Source: Arenimonas sp. (lineage in GTDB: Bacteria; Pseudomonadota; Alphaproteobacteria; Rhizobiales; Rhizobiaceae). From it: 64,000 bases of DNA. The DNA lies in assembly GCA_019459145.1 (NCBI GenBank), contig JAIBEK010000028.1, forward strand, positions 124,001 to 188,000, written 5' to 3'. A program made the position numbers and the translations under genes. The notes under the pieces were generated by a model. The model did no database searches. It had not been told where the DNA came from and saw only the letters and a program-made list of their open reading frames with translations. Of the stretch, positions 45,523-55,160 are shown piece by piece (the stretch's first letter is position 1; the number at the start of each line of letters is the position of its first letter).

Positions 45523-46278
45523 TCAGACGATCGAGCTGTCGACAATGACCATGGGTCGGCTCAGCGAGCAACGCTCGACGCGGGCGTCGACGCGGTAGAT
45601 GTCGCGCAGCATGTCGCGGGTGATGACCTCTTCGGAGGGACCGCTGGCGACCAGCTTGCCCTCGGCGATCACCAGCGTGCGTTCGCAGTATCGCAGGGCG
45701 TGGTTGAGATCGTGCAGCGCGATCACCACCGCCATGCCGGTGCGCTTGGCGAGCGCCGACATATAGGTCAGCACCTCGATCTGGCGATAGAGGTCGAGCG
45801 CCGAAGTCGGCTCGTCCATCAGCAGGATTTCCGGCTTGCGGATCAGCGCCTGGGCGATCGCCACCAACTGGCGCTGGCCGCCCGACAGTTCGCCGAGGTT
45901 GCGGAAGGCCCACGGGGTGATCTTCAGCGAGGCCAGCACCCGGTCGATGTCCGCCAGTTCATGGTCCTCGACCTGCCAGCCGGAGCCCTGCTTGGCCGCC
46001 ATCAGAACGGATTCGTAGACGGAGAGTACCGCATTGCAGGCGGTGTCCTGCGGCATGTAGGAAATGCCGGCATCGCCCTTCTGGCCATCCACCACGACGA
46101 CGGTGCCCGCCCCCTTGGCAAGCCCGGCAATCCGCTTCAGGAAGCTCGACTTGCCGGCCGCATTGGGGCCGATGACCGCCGTCAGGCCACCCGGAGAGGG
46201 GATTTCGGCGCTGATGCCGGAGACGATCTCGGAGCGTCCGTAGCGGACGGAGAGATCCTGCATCATCAAGCCTACCAT
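45523..46278 (-). CDS. Iron-chelate ABC transporter ATPase (FecE/BtuD type)
   Basis: A 251-residue ATPase: Walker A IGPNAAGKSSFLKRI, signature LSGGQRQLVAIAQALIR, Walker B EILLMDEPTSALD and the H-loop VVIALHDLNHALRYCER. Its start overlaps the permease gene by 7 nt. It powers siderophore, haem or cobalamin import with the two upstream genes. Confidence 0.93.
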   Translation of the reverse strand: MVGLMMQDLSVRYGRSEIVSGISAEIPSPGGLTAVIGPNAAGKSSFLKRIAGLAKGAGTVVVVDGQKGDAGISYMPQDTACNAVLSVYESVLMAAKQGSGWQVEDHELADIDRVLASLKITPWAFRNLGELSGGQRQLVAIAQALIRKPEILLMDEPTSALDLYRQIEVLTYMSALAKRTGMAVVIALHDLNHALRYCERTLVIAEGKLVASGPSEEVITRDMLRDIYRVDARVERCSLSRPMVIVDSSIV

Positions 46279-47339
46279 GCGCGCCTCCGCTGGGTGAAGA
46301 TGAGGACAAAGAAGAACGGCACGCCGACCAGCGCGGTGATGACCCCGATCGGCAGAATGGCCCCTGGAATGAGCGACTTGCTGACCACCGAGGTGGCAGA
46401 AAGCAGCAGCGCACCGCAGACCACCGAGGCGGGCAGGAAGAAGCGCTGGTCCTCACCGACCAGCATGCGGGCGATATGCGGCCCGACCAGGCCGATGAAA
46501 CCGATCGTACCGACAAAGGAAACGGGGATCGCGGCGAGCAGCGCGACGACCATCAGCGTGGTGAGCCGCAGCCTTTTGACATTGACACCGAGGCTTGCGG
46601 CCTTCTCGTCGCCCATCCTCAGAGCCGTCAGCTGCCAGGCGTTGCGGGCAAACAGTGGCACGGCGATGACCAGCATGGCCCCGGTGACCGCGACCTTGAC
46701 CCAGGTCGCTTTGGTCAGGCTGCCCATGGTCCAGAAGACCACGGCGGCGAGCGCCTGCTCGGAGGCGAGATATTCGAGCAGCGACAGCGCCGCGTTGAAG
46801 GTGAAGACCAGCGCGATGCCGAGCAGCACGATCGTCTCGACCGTCACGCCGCGCAGCGTCGAGGCGAAATGGATGAAGAGGGCTGCCAGCATCGCCATGA
46901 TGAAGGCGTTGATCGGCACCATCAGATGGACGGCGATCGGCACCAGCGAGACGCCGGCGACAAGACCGAGGGCCGCCCCGAAGCTGGCGGCGGCGGAAAT
47001 GCCGAGCGTGAACGGGCTCGCCAGCGGATTGGCGAGGATGGTCTGCATCTGCGCGCCGGCGAGCGACAACGAGGCGCCGACGGTGACCGCCATCAGGGCG
47101 ATCGGCATGCGGATGTCCCAGATCACCACCTGCCGCTGGATGTCGACGCTGTCCCGGGAAAAGAGCGTCTTCAGCACTTCGGCGATGGTGTAGTTCGCCG
47201 GCCCGACCGCCATGTCGGCGGCGACCGACAGGAACAGAAGACAGCATAGGAAAGCGATCAGCAGGATGCGCTTGAAGGACAGGGCGCGGTACTGACCGCG
47301 CCCTTCCTTGTTCGTGACGGTTTCGACGGCAGCGGCCAT
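46272..47339 (-). CDS. FecCD-family iron-chelate ABC permease
   Basis: A 355-residue membrane protein with about ten helices. The pattern GASLSLAGAQMQTILANPLA near residue 97 and VSFVGTIGFIGLVGPHIARM are hallmarks of the FecCD/BtuC permease family. It forms the channel; a homodimer is likely as only one permease gene is present. Confidence 0.93.
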   Translation of the reverse strand: MAAAVETVTNKEGRGQYRALSFKRILLIAFLCCLLFLSVAADMAVGPANYTIAEVLKTLFSRDSVDIQRQVVIWDIRMPIALMAVTVGASLSLAGAQMQTILANPLASPFTLGISAAASFGAALGLVAGVSLVPIAVHLMVPINAFIMAMLAALFIHFASTLRGVTVETIVLLGIALVFTFNAALSLLEYLASEQALAAVVFWTMGSLTKATWVKVAVTGAMLVIAVPLFARNAWQLTALRMGDEKAASLGVNVKRLRLTTLMVVALLAAIPVSFVGTIGFIGLVGPHIARMLVGEDQRFFLPASVVCGALLLSATSVVSKSLIPGAILPIGVITALVGVPFFFVLIFTQRRRAW

Positions 47340-47340
47340 A

Positions 47341-48480
47341 TCAGTTGCCGGCGTTCAGCGAGGCCCAGTAACCGGGCCTGTATTCGACCGGCAGGAAACG
47401 CTCGTGCAGGCTGCGGAAGGTCTGGTCCGGATCGAGGTCCTTGAACAGGTCGGGGTGCAGCCACTTGGCGATCTGCTGGATGGCTACGAACTGGTAGGGG
47501 TTGTTGTAGAACTGGTGCCAGATCGCATGGACATTGCCGTCCTTGACCGCCTTGATGCCGGTAAAGGCCGGGCGCTCCATCAGCTTGGCGAGCTTTTCGG
47601 CGCTCTTGGCCTTGTCGGCACCCGGGCCGACGCCGACCCATGCACCGCCGGGGACATAGAGCTCCCAGTTGGCGCCGGTGATGATGACCTGATCAGGGTT
47701 GGAGGCGATGATCTGCTCGGGATTGACCGTGCCGAAGGTGCCGGGGATGAAGTCCGAGGCCATGTTGGTGCCGCCGGCGAGCGCGACCATCTGGCCGAAG
47801 TTCTCGTTGCCGAAGGACATGCAGCAATCGTCGGAATAGCCGCCGGCGCGTTCCATGAAGACGCTCGGACGCTTGAGATCGGCGACCTTGGCGAGCACGT
47901 CGGTGACCTTGGCGATCTCGGCGGCGCGGAAGGCGATGAAGTCCTCGGCGCGATCCTGCTTGCCGAACAGTTCGCCCATCAGGCGCATCGACGGCTCGGT
48001 GTGGAGCATGGGCTTTTCACGGAAGTCGACATAGACCAGCGGAATGCCGACCTTGCCGAGCTTTTCGATATAGCCGGCCTCTTCGGTCGCGGTCTTTGCG
48101 TCGATGTTCATGATGATGACGTCGGGCTTCAGCGCCACCGCCTGCTCGATGTCGAAGGTGCCGTCCTTCATGCCGCCGAAGGTCGGCAGTTCTTCCATCT
48201 GCGGGAATTTTTCCAGATAGGCGTTGTAGCCGTCGAGGTCGGCCTTCTTGAAGTCGTCGCGCCAGCCGACCACGCGCTTGAAGGGCTCTTCGGTGTCGAG
48301 GGCGGCGACGAAATACATCTGCCGGCCTTCGCCGAGGATCACGTGCTCGACCGGCACGACGACCTCGACCTCACGGCCGGTGATGTCGGTCACCTTGACC
48401 TTGTCCTTCGCCGATGCCGCCCCTGAAAAAAGCACGACAAGACCCAGGGCGGCTGACGCCACCTTATTGAAGATATTCAT
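47341..48480 (-). CDS. Iron-chelate ABC substrate-binding protein
   Basis: A 379-residue periplasmic protein with a signal peptide (SAALGLVVLFSGAASAKD). The PF01497-type fold shows KVTDITGREVEVVVPVEHVI and MLHTEPSMRLMGELFGKQDR. A Cys pair occurs in GGYSDDCCMSFGNENF, near the ligand cleft. ATG at 48480 is preceded by GGAGAAAAAA. It is the first gene of the operon and is transcribed away from the methyltransferase; an iron box precedes it. Ligand unknown (siderophore, haem or cobalamin). Confidence 0.9.
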   Translation of the reverse strand: MNIFNKVASAALGLVVLFSGAASAKDKVKVTDITGREVEVVVPVEHVILGEGRQMYFVAALDTEEPFKRVVGWRDDFKKADLDGYNAYLEKFPQMEELPTFGGMKDGTFDIEQAVALKPDVIIMNIDAKTATEEAGYIEKLGKVGIPLVYVDFREKPMLHTEPSMRLMGELFGKQDRAEDFIAFRAAEIAKVTDVLAKVADLKRPSVFMERAGGYSDDCCMSFGNENFGQMVALAGGTNMASDFIPGTFGTVNPEQIIASNPDQVIITGANWELYVPGGAWVGVGPGADKAKSAEKLAKLMERPAFTGIKAVKDGNVHAIWHQFYNNPYQFVAIQQIAKWLHPDLFKDLDPDQTFRSLHERFLPVEYRPGYWASLNAGN

Positions 48481-48521
48481 TTTTTTCTCCAGCACCTGAA
48501 TTGCTGCTGGAATAGTTTTCA

Positions 48522-48536
48522 TGATCTTTACAGTCA
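48522..48536. promoter_or_regulatory. RirA-type iron box (TGA-N9-TCA)
   Basis: TGA-TCTTTACAG-TCA matches the rhizobial iron-responsive consensus TGA-N9-TCA exactly and lies between the divergent substrate-binding protein and methyltransferase genes, 42 nt from the first and 53 nt from the second. It suggests iron-repressed expression of both. Confidence 0.65.
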
Positions 48537-48588
48537 AGAATTATCTTTTATAACGCTTCCAAACTCGGAGCGTGTCGGAGCAGAGAAA

Positions 48589-49386
48589 ATGAACCTAGCG
48601 AGCAATTACAGCCTGAAGGACGAGATCAAGGCCTACTGGTCGGAGCGCGCGGCGACTTTCGACGAACAGCCGGGGCACGAGATTTTCTCCGAAGGGGAAC
48701 GCGCCGCCTGGCAGGCGCTGTTCGTCCGGCACTTGGGGCGCGGCGAAGGCCGGCGCGCCGTCGACCTGGCCTGCGGTACGGCGGTGATTTCCCACCTGCT
48801 CGACGATATCGGCTTCAGGGTCACCGGCATCGACTGGGCTGAGCCCATGCTGGAGCGCGCCCGACAGAAGGCGGCGCTGCGCAAGCGGAACATCGAATTC
48901 CTGCTCGGCGACGCGGAAGTGACGATGGAGCCGGACAGTTCCGCCGACGTGGTGACCAATCGCCACCTGGTGTGGACGCTGGTCGATCCGGCCGCGGCGT
49001 TTCGCGAATGGCACCGCATCCTCAAGCCGGGCGGCAAGCTCCTGATCATCGACGGCGACTTCGTCAATCCGGGTCCATTGTCGCGGCTGTTCTCCGGACT
49101 TTCCGGGCTTGCCCAGAAGTTGGGCCTGATGGCGCCGGACAAGCGGCATGGTCCCGGCGCACTTGGCGACACCCATCGCAGCATTCTGTCGCGCGTCTAT
49201 TTCTCCAGCGGCGCGCGGGCAGACGAGGTCGTGCGCCTGCTGACCGAAGCCGGATTTGCCGACATCCGCGTCGATTTCGACCTCAAGGCGATCCATCGCC
49301 AGCAGCGCCGGAACTTCTCGCTGCTCAAGGGGCTGGAGCGCGCAACGCAGCACCGCTACGCGATTTCTGCGGTCAAGACGGGTTGA
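48589..49386 (+). CDS. Class I SAM-dependent methyltransferase
   Basis: A 265-residue protein with motif I VDLACGTAVISHLLDDIGF and post-I GIDWAEPMLERARQKAA, then NRHLVWTLVDPAAAFREWH and LKPGGKLLIIDGDF (motifs II-III), typical of the class I fold. It is divergent from an iron-chelate transporter and shares its iron box, so it may modify a siderophore, porphyrin or corrinoid; the substrate is an inference. Confidence 0.87.
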   Translation: MNLASNYSLKDEIKAYWSERAATFDEQPGHEIFSEGERAAWQALFVRHLGRGEGRRAVDLACGTAVISHLLDDIGFRVTGIDWAEPMLERARQKAALRKRNIEFLLGDAEVTMEPDSSADVVTNRHLVWTLVDPAAAFREWHRILKPGGKLLIIDGDFVNPGPLSRLFSGLSGLAQKLGLMAPDKRHGPGALGDTHRSILSRVYFSSGARADEVVRLLTEAGFADIRVDFDLKAIHRQQRRNFSLLKGLERATQHRYAISAVKTG

Positions 49387-49479
49387 ACAGGCGCCGGCGA
49401 CCGTCCTCAACCGGCGAACACGCCTGCGGCATAAGGCGGAAATCGGAGATCTTCGATTTCCCTAATTTATTAATAATTC

Positions 49480-50448
49480 ATGGTTCCCGCCCATGATGAC
49501 CATCGGAATGGCTTGAACGATGGGAACCGATCACAGGTGGATAAAGAGCAGATAGCGAACAAACTGGCCTCACTCCGCGAGGAATCGGCGGCACTTATCG
49601 CCGTTTACGACCCGGAAGACCGCCTGCGTTACGCCAATGCCGCTTTCCGCCAGACCTACTTTGTCGAACCCGGCGAAACGCCCCTGTGGCCAGACCTGTG
49701 GCGCCGCAACTGGGAGGCGGGCCGGGGCGCCGTGATCGCCCATCCCGACATCGAGGCCTGGCTAGCCTCGGCCCTCTCACGCCGGGGCAAGGTGCCGCGC
49801 CGCGCGTTTGAAAGCGATCTCGTCGACGGGCGCTGGCTGTGGATTGTCGAGACCGTACAGCCGGACGGCTGGATGCTGTTCATCGCCACCGACATCACCG
49901 AACTTCGGCGCGAGGAACGCGAATTGCGGCAGTTGCGCGATCTTGCCACGCGCGCCTCGCAGACCGACGAACTGACCGACATTTCGAATCGTCGTCATAT
50001 GTGGGCGCTGCTGGAGAATCTCCTCGACGGCACGCATTCCTCCGGCACCCGACAGGGTTGCCTGTGCCTGTTCGACCTCGACCTATTCAAGCAGATCAAT
50101 GATCGCTTCGGCCACCAGGCCGGCGACACGGTGCTGGTCGACTTCGCCCGTACCGTTCAAAGCAATATCCGTCTGCGCGACGGATTCGGTCGCATCGGCG
50201 GCGAGGAATTCATGCTGATCATGCCCGACACCTCGATCCTCCATGCGAAGAAGATCATCGATCGGATCTTTGCCGCGATCCACGAACGCCGGCCGCTGCC
50301 GAACGCCAAGGACTTCACCTATACCTTCTCCGCAGGCCTCGCCGAGATCAAGGCCGAGGACACGCCCCAGTCCGTCTATTCGCGCGCCGACCAGGCGCTC
50401 TACCAGGCCAAACACGATGGCCGCGACCGCCTGATGCTGGCGGCGTAG
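49480..50448 (+). CDS. PAS-GGDEF diguanylate cyclase
   Basis: A 322-residue soluble protein. A PAS-like sensor occupies about residues 30-145 (LIAVYDPEDRLRYANAAFRQ), followed by a short coiled coil and a GGDEF domain with GRIGGEEFMLIMPD, so the active-site signature GGEEF is intact. LFDLDLFKQINDRFGHQAGD binds the metal and GTP. The ATG at 49480 has no clear ribosome-binding site; a downstream GTG at 49537 is possible. It makes c-di-GMP; the signal sensed is unknown. AT-rich DNA lies just before the start. Confidence 0.9.
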   Translation: MVPAHDDHRNGLNDGNRSQVDKEQIANKLASLREESAALIAVYDPEDRLRYANAAFRQTYFVEPGETPLWPDLWRRNWEAGRGAVIAHPDIEAWLASALSRRGKVPRRAFESDLVDGRWLWIVETVQPDGWMLFIATDITELRREERELRQLRDLATRASQTDELTDISNRRHMWALLENLLDGTHSSGTRQGCLCLFDLDLFKQINDRFGHQAGDTVLVDFARTVQSNIRLRDGFGRIGGEEFMLIMPDTSILHAKKIIDRIFAAIHERRPLPNAKDFTYTFSAGLAEIKAEDTPQSVYSRADQALYQAKHDGRDRLMLAA

Positions 50449-50491
50449 ATCCGCCCTTTCGGCGGCAAAGGCGAAGGCACGGATCGACGCC

Positions 50492-53400
50492 TCAGACCGC
50501 GTCGCGCTCGCGCAGCGCTTCGGCCGTCTCGAGATCGACCGACACCAGCTGGCTCACCCCCTGCTCGGCCATGGTGACGCCGAACAGGCGGTTCATGCGG
50601 GCCATGGTGATCGGATTGTGGGTGATGATGACGAAGCGCGTCTCGGTCGAGGCGGCCATTTCGTCCATCAGGTTGCAATAGCGCTCGACATTGTGGTCGT
50701 CGAGCGGTGCGTCCACTTCGTCCAGCACGCAGATCGGCGCGGGATTGGTGAGGAAGACGGCGAAGATCAGCGCCATCGCCGTCAAGGCCTGCTCGCCGCC
50801 CGAAAGCAGCGTCATGGTCTGCGGCTTCTTGCCCGGCGGGCGGGCGAGGATTTCCAGGCCCGCCTCGAGCGGATCGTCGCTCTCGATCAGCTGCAATTCG
50901 GCCGTGCCGCCGTTGAAAAGGTGGGTGAACAGGCGCTGGAACTGCGCGTTGACCACGTCGAAGGCGGCGATCAGGCGCTCGCGGCCCTCGCGGTTGAGGC
51001 TCTGGATCGCGCCGCGCAGCTTCTTGATCGCATCGATGATGTCGTCGCGCTCCTTGATCAGCGCCGCCAGCCGCTCCGACAGTTCCTTCTGCTCCTCGTC
51101 GGCCCGAAGGTTGACGGCACCGAGGCGCTCGCGCTCGATGCGCAGGCGGTCGAGATCCCGCTCGACCTCGCGCAGGTCGGGGATCTCGGACGGGTCCTTC
51201 AAGCCGGTCAGGCGGAAGGCCTCGTGCGGCGAAACGGCGAGCGTGTCGTGGATGCGCGTTTCGGCCTCCTTGCGCCAGTCGCGGGCGGAGACGAGACGCT
51301 CCTCGGCACGGCCGCGCTTCTCGCGGCTTTCGGCCAGTTCGGCGAGCGCTGCGGCAGCCTTCTGGTCGGCCTCGCGCTGGCGGGTTTCCGCCTCGACCAG
51401 CCGGTCGGCGGCGGCGCGACGTGCCGCTTCGGCCTTTTCCAGCTCGTTCATCAGGGCGCGGCGCTTTTCCTCGACCTCGTCGGGCGCCATTTCCAGCCCA
51501 ATCATCTCGTCCTCGGCCTCGGCCACACGGTCGCGCAGGGTGGCGATGTGGTCCTCGGCATTGCGCGCCCGCGCCTGCCAGGTGGAGCGCTCCTGGCGGA
51601 TGGCGAGGATGCGGCGGCGGCGGCTTTCGTCCTCGCGGGCCAGCCCCTCGAAACGGGCCCGCGCCTCGGCAAGGCGGCCGCGATCGGTCGCCACTTCGGC
51701 CTCGGCCTCGCGCAGCCGGACATCGAGGGCGGACAGGTCCGGGGTCTCCTCGATCTCGATGCGGGCGTTTTCCTCCTGTTCGAGCGCCTCCTCGATCTGC
51801 GCCTTCAGGCCGTTCACCGCCTCCTCGATGACGACGCGGCGGCGGATCAGGTCGCCGGAGGCGCGCTCGGCCTGGGTCAGCGCCTCGCGCGCTTCGGCGA
51901 GATGGCGGATCGACAGACGCTGCCTGTCGCGGGCCTCGGCAAGACGGGACTCCTCCATGCCGATCGCATCGACCGCCTCGGCCAGACGCTCCTCGGCGTC
52001 GGTGAGCGCGTATTGCGCCTCCTCGACCTCGGCCTCGATCTCGGCCAGGCGATTCTTCTGGGCAAGGCGCAAGGCCGCCGCACTGGGGGCTTCGGAGCCG
52101 GCGACATGGCCGTCCCAGCGATAGACGGCGCCTTCGCGGGTGACGAGGCGCTGGCCGGGCAGAAGCTGCGGCATCAGGCGCAGCGCCGTCGCCTCATCGG
52201 CGATGCCGATCTGGCGCAGGCGGCGGGTGAGCGCCGGCGGCGCGCGCACATGATCGACCAGCGAGGCAATACCGGCCGGCAGGGCCGGATCGCCGGCACC
52301 GTCGCCGTTCATCCTCCAATGGGCCGGGGCGGCGGCATCGAGCGGGCTGTCGAGATCGTCGCCAAGGGCGGCGCCGAGCGCCGTCTCATAGCCGCGGGTG
52401 ACGGTCAGTTCCTCCGCCACGGGGGTGAAATCGCCCGAGACGGCCGAGGCCAGCATGCGGGAAATGGTGCGCGCCTCGGTTTCCAGCGCATTGAGTCTCG
52501 CGCGGGCGGCCTCAAGCGGCGCGCGCATCAGACCCTCCGCCCGGCGCGCTTCGGCGAGGCTCTCCTCCACCTCGGCGGTTGCGGCCTCGCTGTCGGCCAG
52601 CGCCTGTTCGGCGGCCTCGACCATTTCCCGCTTCTCGTCCGGATCGGGAAGGGCAGCGATGCGGGTGGCGATCTGTTCCAACTCGCCATTCGCTTCCGCC
52701 ACCTGGCGCTCCAGCCGCTGGCGGCGGTCGGCGAGGTCGCGGATCAGGCGTTCCAGCTGGTTGCGACCTGCAGCGGCCTCGGCGCGCTCGGCGGTGAGCG
52801 CGGCAAAGCGCTTCTCGCTGTCGGAAAGGGTCGCCGCGGCAGCCTCGAAGGTGATGCGGGCTTCTTCGCCGGTGCGGCCGGAATCGGCGAGGATGTCCTC
52901 GAGTTCCACCTCTTCCGCCGTCAGCCGCTCCAGCACTTCGGCATTCTCGGCGACCAAGCGCTCCTCGCGGCGAATGTCCTCGCCCAATTGGGCAAGCCGG
53001 CGGGTGAGTTCGTCGCGGCGGCGCAGCAGACGGCCGGCCTCCTCGTCGAGCTGGGTGCGGGCGATCTGCAGGCGCTGGAGGGCGGCGGCGCAGCGCGCTT
53101 CCTCCTCGCGCAGTTCCGGCATTTTCAGGCTGGCGATGCCTTGTTGCTTCGCCGCCTCCATCTGCTGTTGCGCCTTCTCGGCGACGATCGAAGTCGCCTG
53201 GTTGAGCGCGCTTTCCGCCTCGCCCTCGGCCTGCTTGGCCTGGCTCCAGCGGATGTGCAGCAGCATGGCTTCATGCGCGCGGATGTCGGCGGAGAGCATC
53301 TTGAAGCGGTTGGCCTGGCGGGCCTGGCGCTTCAAGCTTTCGATCTGCGTCTCGAGTTGGGCGGTGATGTCTTCCAAGCGCTCAAGGTTCGTCTCGGCGG

Positions 53401-53956
53401 CGCGCAGCCGCAGCTCCGCTTCGTGGCGGCGCGAATGCAGGCCGGAAATGCCGGCCGCCTCTTCGAGCAACTGGCGGCGCGCCTGGGGCTTGGCCTGGAT
53501 CAGCTCGCCAATGCGGCCCTGGCCGACCATGGAGGGCGATCGGGCGCCGGTCGAGGCGTCGGCGAACAGCAGCTGGACGTCCTTGGCACGGGCTTCCTTG
53601 CCGTTGATGCGATAGACCGATCCCTCGCCGCGCTCGATGCGGCGCGTCACCTGGATCTCGTCGGCGTCGTTGAAGGCGGCGGGTGCCGTGCGGTCGGAAT
53701 TGTCGAGATAGAGGCCGACTTCGGCGGTGTTGCGGGCGGGACGGTTGCCGGAGCCGGAAAAGATCACGTCGTCCATGCCGGACGCGCGCATGTTCTTGTA
53801 GGAATTTTCCCCCATCACCCAGCGCAACGCCTCGACAAGGTTCGACTTGCCGCAGCCGTTCGGCCCGACGACGCCGGTCAGGCCCCGTTCGATGATGAAC
53901 TCGGTCGGTTCGACGAAAGACTTGAAGCCGAGCAGACGCAGGCGGTTGAACTTCAT
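50492..53956 (-). CDS. smc: Chromosome segregation protein SMC
   Basis: A 1154-residue ATPase. Walker A GPNGCGKSNLVEALRWVMGE near the N-terminus; long coiled coils; a hinge around residues 500-620; the C-terminal signature TLLSGGEQALTAMALIFAVF and Walker B ICVLDEVDAPLDDHNVERYC. Length is typical. It organises and segregates the chromosome. It lies downstream of the dsbA-like gene with a palindromic repeat between them. Confidence 0.96.
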   Translation of the reverse strand: MKFNRLRLLGFKSFVEPTEFIIERGLTGVVGPNGCGKSNLVEALRWVMGENSYKNMRASGMDDVIFSGSGNRPARNTAEVGLYLDNSDRTAPAAFNDADEIQVTRRIERGEGSVYRINGKEARAKDVQLLFADASTGARSPSMVGQGRIGELIQAKPQARRQLLEEAAGISGLHSRRHEAELRLRAAETNLERLEDITAQLETQIESLKRQARQANRFKMLSADIRAHEAMLLHIRWSQAKQAEGEAESALNQATSIVAEKAQQQMEAAKQQGIASLKMPELREEEARCAAALQRLQIARTQLDEEAGRLLRRRDELTRRLAQLGEDIRREERLVAENAEVLERLTAEEVELEDILADSGRTGEEARITFEAAAATLSDSEKRFAALTAERAEAAAGRNQLERLIRDLADRRQRLERQVAEANGELEQIATRIAALPDPDEKREMVEAAEQALADSEAATAEVEESLAEARRAEGLMRAPLEAARARLNALETEARTISRMLASAVSGDFTPVAEELTVTRGYETALGAALGDDLDSPLDAAAPAHWRMNGDGAGDPALPAGIASLVDHVRAPPALTRRLRQIGIADEATALRLMPQLLPGQRLVTREGAVYRWDGHVAGSEAPSAAALRLAQKNRLAEIEAEVEEAQYALTDAEERLAEAVDAIGMEESRLAEARDRQRLSIRHLAEAREALTQAERASGDLIRRRVVIEEAVNGLKAQIEEALEQEENARIEIEETPDLSALDVRLREAEAEVATDRGRLAEARARFEGLAREDESRRRRILAIRQERSTWQARARNAEDHIATLRDRVAEAEDEMIGLEMAPDEVEEKRRALMNELEKAEAARRAAADRLVEAETRQREADQKAAAALAELAESREKRGRAEERLVSARDWRKEAETRIHDTLAVSPHEAFRLTGLKDPSEIPDLREVERDLDRLRIERERLGAVNLRADEEQKELSERLAALIKERDDIIDAIKKLRGAIQSLNREGRERLIAAFDVVNAQFQRLFTHLFNGGTAELQLIESDDPLEAGLEILARPPGKKPQTMTLLSGGEQALTAMALIFAVFLTNPAPICVLDEVDAPLDDHNVERYCNLMDEMAASTETRFVIITHNPITMARMNRLFGVTMAEQGVSQLVSVDLETAEALRERDAV

Positions 53957-53967
53957 GTGGAACGCTC

Positions 53968-54088
53968 CCTCTTCTCCCCAGCGGGGAGAAGGTGGCCCGC
54001 AGGGCCGGATGAGGGGGAGCGTCGTGTGCGAAGCCCCCTCATCGCCTCACTGCGTTCGGCACTTCTCCCCGCTGGGGAGAAGTGGGAG
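53968..54088. repeat. Palindromic intergenic repeat, copy 5
   Basis: Between the smc start and the dsbA-like stop: CTTCTCCCC-AGC-GGGGAGAAG, then GCCGGATGAGGGGG, CCCCCTCATCGCC and a second CTTCTCCCC-GCT-GGGGAGAAG hairpin. Closest to copies 2 and 4. Confidence 0.85.
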
Positions 54089-54145
54089 CAGGTCAAAACG
54101 GGCGTGCGGGTTTCCCCGCCGCCCGCCAGAATGCCGAAGCGCCGA

Positions 54146-55012
54146 TCAGAGCATGCTGTCGATGAGCGCCGACATGGTTTCAACCGACATGTCCCCCGAA
54201 TAGCTCTTGCCGTTGATCAGGAAGGTCGGTGTCGACTGGATGCCGAATTCCTTGGCCCCACGATCCCGGACTGCCGACACATCACCGGCAAGTTTCTGGT
54301 TCGTCAAGCAGGCGTCGAAGCTCTCCTGTGTAAAACCGCCGAGTTTCGACAATTGCAGCATGGCGCCGCGCACATCGTTGTTCGCCGGGGCCGCCCAGGA
54401 CATCTGCTGCTTCATGAACATCGAGACGAAGGGGAAGTAGCGCTCTTCCGGCGTGCAGCGCGCCAGCATGAAGGCGGCAAGCGACGCGGTGTCGCCCGGG
54501 AAGGGGAATTCGCGGACGATGAAGTAGACTTTGCCGGTGTCCGCATATTTCTGCTTGATCGGTTCGAAGGTGCGGGTGTGGAAGTTGGCGCAGTGCGAGC
54601 AGGTCATCGACATGTATTCGATGATCTTGACCGGAGCGTTTGGATCGCCGACCGCCATTTCCTTCAGCGGGCCGGGCTTCAGCGCCTCTTCCATGTCGAT
54701 GTCACGATCGGACGTCGGCAGCTCGACCTTGGCGGCGGGGGCCGCCGGTTCGGCGGCGGGTGCCGGCGCCTGGGCGGTCTCGGTCGCGGCGGGAGCCGGG
54801 GTTGCAGCAGGCGCCGTCGCGGTTTCAGCCGGGGCTGCGGGCGTTGCCGGAGCGGCAGGCGCCGCCGTGCTGGTCTCAGCCGGCTTCGGCGCTGCGTCGG
54901 CAGCCTTCTTTTCGGTGTCGTCGCTGCAGGACGCGAGCACGGCGGCCATGGCGATGACGGCGGCGCCACCGAGCAGGCGGCTCTTGGAGAGGATCGGATC
55001 GAGTTTCGGCAT
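54146..55012 (-). CDS. DsbA-family thiol-disulfide oxidoreductase lipoprotein
   Basis: A 288-residue protein. The N-terminus is a lipoprotein signal (AAVIAMAAVLASCSDD; lipobox LASC), followed by about 70 Ala/Pro/Thr-rich residues that act as a flexible tether, then a DsbA/thioredoxin fold with the active site TCSHC in YMSMTCSHCANFHTRTF and FLINGKSYSG near the end carrying cis-proline in TPTF. It forms or isomerises disulfides in the periplasm while attached to a membrane. ATG at 55012 is chosen. Confidence 0.88.
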   Translation of the reverse strand: MPKLDPILSKSRLLGGAAVIAMAAVLASCSDDTEKKAADAAPKPAETSTAAPAAPATPAAPAETATAPAATPAPAATETAQAPAPAAEPAAPAAKVELPTSDRDIDMEEALKPGPLKEMAVGDPNAPVKIIEYMSMTCSHCANFHTRTFEPIKQKYADTGKVYFIVREFPFPGDTASLAAFMLARCTPEERYFPFVSMFMKQQMSWAAPANNDVRGAMLQLSKLGGFTQESFDACLTNQKLAGDVSAVRDRGAKEFGIQSTPTFLINGKSYSGDMSVETMSALIDSML

Positions 55013-55160
55013 CAATGCACCCTGATGACTGTTATGACGTTGGCCAACCGTTAACGCGCCAAACGGCCTCAAACAAGGCGGCCCCCCTGCCCCGACATCA
55101 AAGAATCGTGACTTCAGGAGGCCTAACGCATTAAATCTTCTTCATGTTCGCGCTTGATCG

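Noticed and set aside
50618..55054. A 1478-codon plus-strand frame covering smc, its flanking repeat and the dsbA-like gene
   Set aside because: It runs antisense to clear genes, crosses a palindromic repeat and has low-complexity composition, so it is an artefact.
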